38,344 bases of DNA, taken from assembly GCA_030017755.1 (NCBI GenBank), contig JASEJA010000001.1, forward strand, positions 1-38,344. Direction: 5' to 3'. This document shows positions 1 through 7,039 of the stretch, in pieces. How positions within the stretch are numbered: position 1 is the stretch's first letter; each line of letters begins with the position of its first letter. The position numbers and the translations under genes are program-made. Origin of the DNA: Candidatus Bathyarchaeota archaeon (GTDB lineage: Archaea; Thermoproteota; Bathyarchaeia; Bathyarchaeales; Bathycorpusculaceae). The notes under the pieces are model-generated. The model was not told where the DNA came from. It saw only the letters and a program-made list of their open reading frames with translations, and searched no databases.

Positions 1-2
1 GG

Positions 3-1007
3 TGCCCGCAAGTGTCGACGACGTTTTTGATCACGAAGTTGATTGTGCATGATGTAGCTGTTGTTAGTGTTGTGCCGTCAGTCGCTAAGGTTTTTCCTTG
101 CGATGTAGTTTACATTACGGTTATCGTTAAGAATAAGGGGAATGAGGCTGAAACTTTCAACGTAACTACATACTACAATGAAATTGTTATTGATACGAAA
201 ATGGTTGCCGATTTGCCTCCCGGTGCTGAAACAACTTTAATGTTCGCTTGGTCTACGTGTGTGCCTGTGGGTAATTATACGATAAGTGCTGTGGCGAGCA
301 TAGTACCTGGAGAGACTAACATTGAGGATAACACGTTCGTCAATGGTGTTGTTCAAGTTATGGCTAGACCTCCGTTACCTCCAATACATGATGTTGCAGT
401 TTTAAGTGTTTCACCTTCAAAAACCATTGTTTATATAGGTGAAGTTGTCAACATTTACGTTGTTGTTAAAAATCAAGGAAATCATACTGAAACTTTCGAT
501 CTCACCGCCTATGCAGATATAAATGCAACAGTCATTGGAGATGAAATCATTGTGGGCACATGGATTGTGAGGAATTTGGAGCCGAACGAGGAAAGGTCGC
601 TAGTTTTCCGTTGGAATACGAGGAATATGGCTGAAGGAAATTATACTTTAAGTGCAGAGGCGAGCGTGGTGCTTGGGGAATTTAACACTGAGAATAATAG
701 GTTCGTTAATGGTGTTGTTTGGGTTAAGCTATGGGTGTTTCCTCCCGTTTGGGAGGTTCCTAAAGAGCTCTTAGTTCTACTATTCTTATTAGCCGCGCTT
801 ATTGGAGCTTGTTTAGTTGCTGCCATTATATTTGCGTTCTTGTGGAGGCGTCGTAGAAAGAAAAAGGATGGAATGGACAAGCAGCCAGCCCGCCCTGAAG
901 TTGAGTTCAAAACTATTAAGACATGTAGCATGTGTGGGAAAGATTTTCTTGGAACGTACACTTTCTGTCCCTACTGCTTCACTTTCCACGGAAAAGACTA
1001 CGAATAA
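3..1007 (+). CDS. CARDB-domain surface protein with zinc ribbon (5' partial)
   Basis: The reading frame is open to the left edge of the window, so the start is probably outside; the first in-frame start candidate is the GTG at 12 (numbering below is from there). Residues about 12-117 and 126-239 are two CARDB-type beta-sandwich repeats (HDVAVVSVVPS, then HDVAVLSVSPS, each ending in NxFVNGVVxV). One membrane helix spans about 253-277 and is followed by a basic stop-transfer run (RRRRKKK). The C-terminus has a zinc-ribbon pattern, C305-x2-C308 and C319-x2-C322. The topology is therefore extracellular CARDB repeats, one helix and a cytoplasmic zinc ribbon. CARDB modules usually mediate adhesion or act as spacers; no enzymatic domain is visible in the part present. 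The same CARDB type occurs in the scaffoldin-like protein at 7040-8926. Confidence 0.8.
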   Translation, partial: CPQVSTTFLITKLIVHDVAVVSVVPSVAKVFPCDVVYITVIVKNKGNEAETFNVTTYYNEIVIDTKMVADLPPGAETTLMFAWSTCVPVGNYTISAVASIVPGETNIEDNTFVNGVVQVMARPPLPPIHDVAVLSVSPSKTIVYIGEVVNIYVVVKNQGNHTETFDLTAYADINATVIGDEIIVGTWIVRNLEPNEERSLVFRWNTRNMAEGNYTLSAEASVVLGEFNTENNRFVNGVVWVKLWVFPPVWEVPKELLVLLFLLAALIGACLVAAIIFAFLWRRRRKKKDGMDKQPARPEVEFKTIKTCSMCGKDFLGTYTFCPYCFTFHGKDYE

Positions 1008-1186
1008 TTAGTTAACCCCCACCATCTAATATTTGTTGAAGGCAACTCGGCTAGCGATGCAGATAATCCAAAAGATTCAGTTTTCTTGAACAAATTTGGA
1101 CAGAAGTATATATTAATTCTAGAGGATTATATCATAAATACTTTTTAACCCTTAAATTGTAATGGAGATTAGAGGAGAAAATAGAT

Positions 1187-1582
1187 ATGGCTAAAAAGCC
1201 AGAGCCTCCTGTTCGTGTCATCTCTATATTAGTCGGGATCATGATCGGATGTATTTTGGCGTATGCTTATCAGGTGAATTTGCCCACTTTATTTCATGAA
1301 ACTTATTTGTGGGCTAGTTTAGTTGTTTTCGTCACCATTCCTGTGCTGGCTGGTTTTGTTAGCGCTTTGCTGCATCCTGCCATGGCAGTGAAGAATGGTT
1401 TGTATGTTGGCTTTTTCAGCGGATTATTTAACAGCATATTGGCTACCATTAAGCTGATTTATGCACCAGCCTTAATGCCAAACGAGGTTTATGCCTTTTC
1501 CGTATTCGCCGTAATGTCAGTTTTCATCTGGATGATTCTTGCAGCTGCGGCTGCTGTGCTGGCACAGAGATTTTATGATTAG
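1187..1582 (+). CDS. small four-helix membrane protein, unknown function
   Basis: This 131-residue protein has four predicted membrane helices (about residues 9-28, 39-62, 70-92 and 99-126) and almost no soluble part, apart from a basic N-terminus (MAKKPEPP). A purine-rich Shine-Dalgarno-like stretch (gaggag) lies about 9-14 nt before the ATG and supports this start. An AT-rich TATA-like region lies around 1130-1148. I do not recognise a family. It has no obvious partner; the flanking genes are surface proteins on the same strand but are separated by 180-190 nt. Confidence 0.6.
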   Translation: MAKKPEPPVRVISILVGIMIGCILAYAYQVNLPTLFHETYLWASLVVFVTIPVLAGFVSALLHPAMAVKNGLYVGFFSGLFNSILATIKLIYAPALMPNEVYAFSVFAVMSVFIWMILAAAAAVLAQRFYD

Positions 1583-1773
1583 CTGATCATTTTGTCGTAA
1601 TATTACTCGCGAGGGAATATGGATTTTAGAGGTTCTCTCCTCGAATTAAATAATAGGAAATTCTCCAGAATCTTAAAAACACTGTTTCGGATGTTGAGTC
1701 AGATGAAAATACGAAAGCACTTTTATGGCAGAATGAGAAATGGTGCTAAATGAACGATTGAAGGGAAAGATTC

Positions 1774-2206
1774 TTGGTCAAGAGAAAGAGTGGAACGAGT
1801 TTGGTGTTTGTGCTTTCTTTTTGTTTGCTTGTGGTAATCTTTCGGTTTACGTTTACTCAACTTGAGATTTCACATGGTTCAGATCAGAATGTGGCAGAAG
1901 AGATTAATCCGTCGTCATACGGAGCTATCGATCTCTACGCTCAGAAGGAGCCATACAGCGGAGAAGGGCCGAATCAGCCAAGTGATCTTTTGCGCCATAT
2001 GAAGAGGTAATTTTATATGCATATGTTACTTATAGACTATCCTGTGTATGGAAAAATTGTCGCCTTTGAGGTTCAAGGCCCAATGAATTCTATGGAGAAT
2101 TTGTCTTTCACCCTCACCGCATGGTCTATCACCCTTAAGGGCCATACATGTCCAATTCTTGTTTCAAACACTACACCCAACTAAAAAGTCCCATCAAGAT
2201 TTCTAA
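1774..2206 (+). pseudogene. frameshifted fragment of an extracellular Ig-like domain
   Basis: The first frame starts at a TTG at 1774, encodes a signal-like hydrophobic N-terminus, and stops at 2010 after IDLYAQKEPYSG and PSDLL. Reading then continues in a second frame (FAPYEEVILYAYVTY, about 1990-2035). It returns to the first phase for DYPVYGKIVAFEVQGP (about 2036-2140), then shifts again to RAIHVQFLFQ before a stop at 2204. Joined together, these parts align with residues about 402-480 of the cohesin protein at 10188-12125 (LDLYSQYPRPYG, PSDSFAPQVQVELYALVKYN, DPVQQKLVAFEV, GIAHVSFRIPW). It is therefore a decayed, truncated relative of that domain with at least three frameshifts. The homology comes from reading the frames directly. 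Confidence 0.7.
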
Positions 2207-2238
2207 CGCAAGTGAGGGCTGGTAGAAGATTAATCTAC

Positions 2239-2247
2239 TTTTAAATA
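2239..2247 (+). promoter_or_regulatory. TATA-like box upstream of the thioredoxin/CcdA-like gene
   Basis: A TTTTAAATA element ends 33 nt before the ATG at 2280. That spacing fits an archaeal TATA box and a leaderless or short-leader transcript. The same core recurs before the genes at 21484 and 26757. Confidence 0.45.
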
Positions 2248-2279
2248 GGCATTAGGTTATCTTTTTTTTAGAAGCAAAA

Positions 2280-3347
2280 ATGCCAAAAGTGAACATGGTA
2301 TATGTTGCGTTGGCTTTCTGTTTTCTTTTGTTTTCCTATGTTAGAATAGGCTGTTCAATCGAGCCTGTTGTTATCGAATTTCTTTATCGTGAACCCTGTC
2401 TGACATGCCTAATGCGGGAAAAATACTATGAAATATATCTGCATAACAATCAGACGATAAATAATATTCAGAATGACTATGGAACTAAAGTTTTGGTTAA
2501 GCGAATATGGTTTTATTCTTCGGAGGGGGCAGCAAAAAGGGATCAGTACGGTATTAGCATTACGGATTGGAATTCAATAGTTATAAATCATGAAGTGATA
2601 ATCCATGGAGATCGGAAAGCCAATGAAACTTACATAAGAGAACTTATTGATTTTTATCTAGGGGAGTCGCCTTCACCTTCTCAACCGCCTCCATCTCAAC
2701 CCTTAGACTTCATAGCAGTACTCATACTCGCTTTTTCCTTTGGTTTTTTTGAAACATTTTCTCCATGCCTTATTATAATGTTATCATTTATACTAAGTTA
2801 CACTATAGGGAAGACAACTCAATCTAAAGAAAGCTTCTTACATGTTATGATTTTTGGAGTAGGGTTTGTATCTGCTGCAGTACTTATTGGATTAGCATTC
2901 GGTTTAGTGTTTCTCTCCGTGCCAACACTTCATGTTTCATTAACGGTGGTTGTATGTGTTTTCGTTATATTCTTTGGGCTCAATTTATTGGGATTGTTAA
3001 AAGTGCCTTTTCAGACAAAGCCCTTAATCAGAAAGCTGGCCAGAAAATACGTTACTGCATATGCTGGAATTCTCATTCTCGGCTTTATTTTCTATTTCCT
3101 CGACCCTTGTATCGCACCCATTTTTATTTCGATGCTGCCCTTACTTCCTGATTTGCTCCACCTAATCCTTTTTGTGTTTTGCTTAGGCGCTATTATTCCC
3201 TTTGTTGGTATTGGAATTTTTGCTGGTTCGGTGTCAAAGTTGGCTAGAAGCACCTACAAACATCGTTTTAAAATTCGAGCAATCAGCGGCTTAATTCTGA
3301 TAGGTTACGCCTTATATCTTATTGCTTTACTATTGTTTCAAAATTAA
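2280..3347 (+). CDS. thioredoxin-like domain fused to CcdA/DsbD-like membrane domain
   Basis: This 355-residue protein combines an N-terminal signal or anchor helix (about 7-25), an extracytoplasmic thioredoxin-like domain (about 29-127) with a CxxC pair at C40 and C43, a proline/serine linker (131-140), and a six-helix membrane domain (about 142-352). The membrane domain has the paired cysteine sites of the CcdA/DsbD family: C163 in FSPCLIIM and C277 in LDPCIAPIF. Members of this family carry electrons from cytoplasmic thioredoxin across the membrane to outside thiols. The fused outer domain is the likely acceptor, so the protein probably keeps secreted proteins or haem-maturation substrates reduced. 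No cytochrome c maturation gene is nearby. It stands alone, with its own TATA-like box. The family is clear; the physiological substrate is not. Confidence 0.82.
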   Translation: MPKVNMVYVALAFCFLLFSYVRIGCSIEPVVIEFLYREPCLTCLMREKYYEIYLHNNQTINNIQNDYGTKVLVKRIWFYSSEGAAKRDQYGISITDWNSIVINHEVIIHGDRKANETYIRELIDFYLGESPSPSQPPPSQPLDFIAVLILAFSFGFFETFSPCLIIMLSFILSYTIGKTTQSKESFLHVMIFGVGFVSAAVLIGLAFGLVFLSVPTLHVSLTVVVCVFVIFFGLNLLGLLKVPFQTKPLIRKLARKYVTAYAGILILGFIFYFLDPCIAPIFISMLPLLPDLLHLILFVFCLGAIIPFVGIGIFAGSVSKLARSTYKHRFKIRAISGLILIGYALYLIALLLFQN

Positions 3348-3502
3348 TCAGATGAACTCTTAAGAGGCTTCATTAGAGCCCTATTTTCTCACTTAGGTGT
3401 TATGCTTTTTAGAGTAATTCTAATAGGTTTTCGCTGTTTAGGCTGCAAGTTTATTTACAACAACAGACACTAATTTAGCCAAGGCTAAACTGGGTGGTGT
3501 TG

Positions 3503-4774
3503 ATGGTGAAGGGGAAAGTTATGTTGACTTTTTTGTTGCTAAATGTTATTCTATTATTAGTTTTTTCAACTTTTGCTTTGAGTAAAATTGTGGATGTGAG
3601 GTTTCGCTCTAGTGGGGTTATTAAAGTGTATCCGGGTCAATCCATAAAGGCGGCTTTAAACAGCGTTAGCGATGGGGGCACCATTCTCATTAAGTCTGGA
3701 AACTATTTGGAATCAAATATTGTGGTTAATAAGACTGTGACAATAGTTGGAGAAAATGCGGAAACAACCGTGATTGACGGTGGAGGCACAGCTGAGTACA
3801 TATTCTTCGTTATTAAAAGAAACGTAGTAATAGAAAACATCACGATACGAAATACGGATCCTACAGCATCTAGTCCCGCAGTTTACATGTATAATGTTGA
3901 GAACGTCACATTAATGAACGTTATAATTACAGATGTGTTTTATGGAGTTCAGATTCGCTCTTCTAACTTTACGAAGATAACATATAACAGAATTTCTGAA
4001 AGCTTTAATTCTGGGGTTTATGTTCATGGCAAAAGCTACAACAACACTATTGCGAAAAATACTTTAACAAACAACCCAACAGCCATCCGGATTGCAAGTG
4101 GCACATGCCAATTTAACAGGATCTACCATAATAACTTCATTAACAACACGGATGGAGAGGGATATCAGGTCATAAACCATGGGGTGCATACCGTTTTTGA
4201 TGATGGCTATCCTTCTGGTGGAAACTATTGGAGCGATCATGTTGCATCGGATTTGAGGTCTGGACCTGATCAAGAGGACGTTGGAAGTGATGGAATACTT
4301 GACGAGGGTTACCCTGATCCTTATTCTCTGTGGGATAGGTATCCTTTAGTTCACCCAATAACTAACGTTGAAGTTATTGCAGATGAAAACCGTTTCATGG
4401 TTCAAGTTTCAACAAACTCCACTTTAACTGGCTACGACTTTAACCAGTCAGCGAAAAGCTTAACTTTATTTATTGACGGAACACCAAATACTAATGGCTC
4501 TTGCAGAGTTGCTGTTCCTAAGGAATTGTTGTCGTCTGAGTCGCCGTATGATTGGATAATAATTGTCTATAATGGTGATTGTGGGCAAGCGATTTCATAT
4601 TGGGCTTCGGAGGATAGTCGCAGCACCTACTTCTACTTTACTTATAGTCATTCTCCTGCATGGAAAATAGAGATAGTTGTAGCTGAACCCGTAACTCTTA
4701 CAACACTGATCTTCTTAGCTGTAGCCGTCACGTTGATAATTTTTGGAAAAGGGCTGAAACAAGAGAAGCGTTGA
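3503..4774 (+). CDS. secreted right-handed beta-helix (NosD/PbH1-like) protein
   Basis: This 423-residue protein starts at the ATG at 3503, preceded by a GGTGG Shine-Dalgarno-like site; GTG codons lie at 3494 and 3497. A signal peptide (about 4-25) is followed by a NosD-type parallel beta-helix (about 40-245). The motif IKVYPGQSIKAALNSVSDGG opens it, and repeating strand units such as VTLMNVIITDVFYGVQI and NTIAKNTLTNNPTAIRI follow. The helix region closes with GGNYWSDH, typical of this archaeal family. A beta-sandwich-like region follows (about 285-390), and a C-terminal membrane helix (about 397-417) anchors it. Such proteins are usually surface carbohydrate-binding or carbohydrate-modifying proteins, or structural copper-site proteins; nothing here indicates a nos operon. 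It converges with the cohesin gene at 4822-5808. Confidence 0.82.
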   Translation: MVKGKVMLTFLLLNVILLLVFSTFALSKIVDVRFRSSGVIKVYPGQSIKAALNSVSDGGTILIKSGNYLESNIVVNKTVTIVGENAETTVIDGGGTAEYIFFVIKRNVVIENITIRNTDPTASSPAVYMYNVENVTLMNVIITDVFYGVQIRSSNFTKITYNRISESFNSGVYVHGKSYNNTIAKNTLTNNPTAIRIASGTCQFNRIYHNNFINNTDGEGYQVINHGVHTVFDDGYPSGGNYWSDHVASDLRSGPDQEDVGSDGILDEGYPDPYSLWDRYPLVHPITNVEVIADENRFMVQVSTNSTLTGYDFNQSAKSLTLFIDGTPNTNGSCRVAVPKELLSSESPYDWIIIVYNGDCGQAISYWASEDSRSTYFYFTYSHSPAWKIEIVVAEPVTLTTLIFLAVAVTLIIFGKGLKQEKR

Positions 4775-4821
4775 AGAGAAAAAGGGGGAAACATCAAAAA
4801 GGAAAAGAAGTGTAAGAATGT

Positions 4822-5808
4822 TTAATTTTTGGGCTTCAGATGCTTTTTTGAATTTTTTATTAATATTGCTATAGATAAGGTTGCCAGTAGTAGGATTAAG
4901 ATGGCGATAGCAGTGAATTCAGGAATCACCGTGTAAGTGTAGTATTCGCCGGCTTTGTCATCGGATGCAAAGTTTCCAGCGTAATCATAGGCTTCTATTT
5001 TATACTTGACTAGCGTGCCGAGGGCTTGACCTGGAATTTCAGCTTCCCAGAAGCCACTAGTTGCGTTAAATTCCATCGACAGACTTTTTGATGTTGTCCA
5101 ATTATCTGTTGTGTATATAAGTGTAACATTCTTTACACCAGTTTCGTAATCCGTGACATTCACTGAAACCTTGACTACTTGAGTTTCTAGCACATTATCC
5201 GGAGGCGGATCTTGTGTAACTTCAACAATTTCTGGATGAGTAGTGTCCAATGCATATTCATAGTATCCATGTATAGGAGTATAAGGCATTTCAACAATGT
5301 CTGGGTCTAGCAAGTATGTGTCTTCAGCGTCAAGGGTCAAATTGCAAGAAAGTGATTCGCCAGGTGTTGTAGGTGCACTTATTATTTTGAAGGTTATGGT
5401 TGCTAAGACTCCGCTACCGTTAACGCCGGGTACTTCGCCTAACAAAGATGCACCCATCATAACATAGCCGGTGGTGTTGTCAATCACTGGTGTGGGTGTA
5501 ACCGGGAATTTGAATGGGCTGTCTGCTGGAATGAAAGCCTTTGTGCACTGCAGTAGGCTTGGGTCAAAGTGTAATTTAACCTGCCAATTATATAGGTTTG
5601 TGACGTCTGTCACTGTGGCGTTAACAACAAAGGTGCTGTTAACAGGAGTGGTCTCAACGTAAAATATGTTGTCCTTCGGAACTATTGATACTGTGGTTCC
5701 GTCAGTAGCTTGAGCAACAATTTTTGGCGATGTGGAAAAGATTAGTGCAGCAGCGATTAGTATTAGGCAAATCAGGGATATACTGTGTTTCAGATTGATT
5801 TTTCTCAT
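4822..5808 (-). CDS. membrane-anchored cohesin-domain protein
   Basis: This 328-residue protein has a signal peptide (about 8-33) and one cohesin module (about 38-185) with the family's hydrophobic strand pattern (NLYNWQVKLHFDPSLLQC) and the closing DTYLLDPDIVEMPY. A beta-sandwich domain follows (about 190-290). The C-terminus is a PEF motif plus a membrane helix (about 299-317) and a lysine-rich tail, like archaeal C-terminal sorting or anchor signals. Cohesins bind dockerins through calcium-dependent contacts. With one cohesin, no dockerin and a membrane anchor, this looks like an anchoring scaffoldin for the dockerin proteins encoded at 7040-10079 and 16731-18923. A Shine-Dalgarno site (AGGTGGT, + strand 5817-5823) supports the ATG. 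A 109-bp stretch is nearly identical to the cohesin gene at 10188-12125. Confidence 0.85.
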   Translation of the reverse strand: MRKINLKHSISLICLILIAAALIFSTSPKIVAQATDGTTVSIVPKDNIFYVETTPVNSTFVVNATVTDVTNLYNWQVKLHFDPSLLQCTKAFIPADSPFKFPVTPTPVIDNTTGYVMMGASLLGEVPGVNGSGVLATITFKIISAPTTPGESLSCNLTLDAEDTYLLDPDIVEMPYTPIHGYYEYALDTTHPEIVEVTQDPPPDNVLETQVVKVSVNVTDYETGVKNVTLIYTTDNWTTSKSLSMEFNATSGFWEAEIPGQALGTLVKYKIEAYDYAGNFASDDKAGEYYTYTVIPEFTAIAILILLLATLSIAILIKNSKKHLKPKN

Positions 5809-5816
5809 GTGCTTTT

Positions 5817-5842
5817 ACCACCTAAACCCTAGATATATATAG
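5817..5842 (-). promoter_or_regulatory. Shine-Dalgarno and TATA-like box of the cohesin gene
   Basis: Reading the minus strand, an alternating CTATATATATC element (about 5831-5841) lies about 25 nt before the ATG, and AGGTGGT (5817-5823) lies about 8 nt before it. The two sites are very close, so the leader would be very short, or the true promoter lies further upstream. The TATA role is inferred from sequence alone. Confidence 0.35.
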
Positions 5843-5883
5843 CATTGCTATTTGAATTTTACGATGCAGAAATATTCTAGTTG

Positions 5884-6951
5884 TTAAGGATGTTTTGTTC
5901 CACGGGTCTCTTTTAGAAGTTTTCTTCTCTTAACATATTTATATGTATGTTTAGTTGTGGCGTATACTATCCATAGCACTATTAAACCGAAAAAGGTTGC
6001 AATGACCGGAGTATAGTCCAAGGGCCTTAGAGCTAAACCCACCGTAATGCTCTGAGATTTTGTGTCGCTTATCCCATCATTGTCCACCACTTCAAGTTTA
6101 ATTTTCACCACAGTGTAAGTTTTGCGATAGGTATGATAAATTACTGAGGTGTCAACTTCGGTTATGTTTCCATCGCCAAAATCCCAAATGTACTTTACAA
6201 TATATCCATCGAGGTCATAGGAGCGGGAAGCGTTAAACAGAATGGGTTCGTTCACCAAGTAAGGCGTGTCAACGACTAAGAACAGATTTTCATGCGATAG
6301 CACCGTTGGCGAAATGCTAAATGCGGCGAAAGGTGGACTTTTCATTCCCATGGTAGCTATTGAACCACTTTCTTCAGTAAAGGGCATCTCGTTCATTTCT
6401 AAGTCCTGTAAGAATGTGTGGAACTCGTATGGGATCCACGTTCCATCAGGCATCTGCCATGCCCCTGGAGGGACGGCCGGGTAATCTCTGGTTGCGATTC
6501 TGAGGCTGGTTTGTCCAGCATGTAGAACCGTGAAGTTCATGGAGCATAAAATTCCAACATCGGGAACGTTGACCGTGTCCAAGCCTAGAATGTTTGCTCC
6601 ATAGACTATGAAGCCATAGGTCGTGAAATTTTTAAACTCAAGCGGTGCGATTACCGCACTTTTACCTTTGAAAATGTTGTCTTCTGGAAGCCACGCAGCC
6701 GTGCAATTTACGACTGTAACGTTATATTCTATTGCAACCTGCCAACCGAAAATGTTTGAAGCATCACTCACCGTTATATTAACTGTGAATGCGTCTCCAG
6801 GCGATAACCAAGTTATTTCTCTAGGAACTATGGAGATTTTTGTTTCTGGAGAGCCATGTACGTAGGAAAAATTGAAGGAAGAAGTTACTAAAAGAATTGT
6901 TATTAATGCAATGCTAAGCTTTAGGTAAGAGCTACTGTTCAACGTTTGCAC
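5884..6951 (-). CDS. membrane-anchored cohesin + PKD domain protein
   Basis: This 355-residue protein begins at a GTG. A signal peptide (about 10-33) leads into a cohesin-like module (about 36-195; IFGWQVAIEYN, AAWLPEDNIF, closing MNEMPFTEESG) that is more diverged than its neighbours'. A PKD domain follows (about 225-305) with the canonical YIWDFGDGN and HTYRKTYTV motifs. One membrane helix (about 313-331) and a basic tail end the protein. PKD domains are common surface spacers. Like the protein at 4822-5808 it has a cohesin, no dockerin and a membrane anchor, so it is a second candidate anchor for dockerin proteins. It lies 75 nt upstream of that gene on the same strand. The cohesin assignment is slightly less certain than for the other proteins. 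Confidence 0.8.
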   Translation of the reverse strand: MQTLNSSSYLKLSIALITILLVTSSFNFSYVHGSPETKISIVPREITWLSPGDAFTVNITVSDASNIFGWQVAIEYNVTVVNCTAAWLPEDNIFKGKSAVIAPLEFKNFTTYGFIVYGANILGLDTVNVPDVGILCSMNFTVLHAGQTSLRIATRDYPAVPPGAWQMPDGTWIPYEFHTFLQDLEMNEMPFTEESGSIATMGMKSPPFAAFSISPTVLSHENLFLVVDTPYLVNEPILFNASRSYDLDGYIVKYIWDFGDGNITEVDTSVIYHTYRKTYTVVKIKLEVVDNDGISDTKSQSITVGLALRPLDYTPVIATFFGLIVLWIVYATTKHTYKYVKRRKLLKETRGTKHP

Positions 6952-7027
6952 CTTTTGGCATTCAATTATAAATACTGCAACTTATAAGATTGCCGCTGGC
7001 TTTTTTCAAAATTCGTTTAGTTTTAAT

Positions 7028-7035
7028 AAAAAGGG
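7028..7035 (-). terminator. oligo-T stretch after the scaffoldin-like gene
   Basis: On the minus strand a short T5 run preceded by CCC follows the stop of the gene at 7040-8926. Archaeal termination often needs only an oligo-T run. The run is short, so this is weak. Confidence 0.25.
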
Positions 7036-7039
7036 AGGG

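Noticed and set aside
641-961. A 106-codon minus-strand frame opposite the CARDB protein
   Set aside because: It is the antisense shadow of a well-supported gene with two CARDB repeats and a zinc ribbon.
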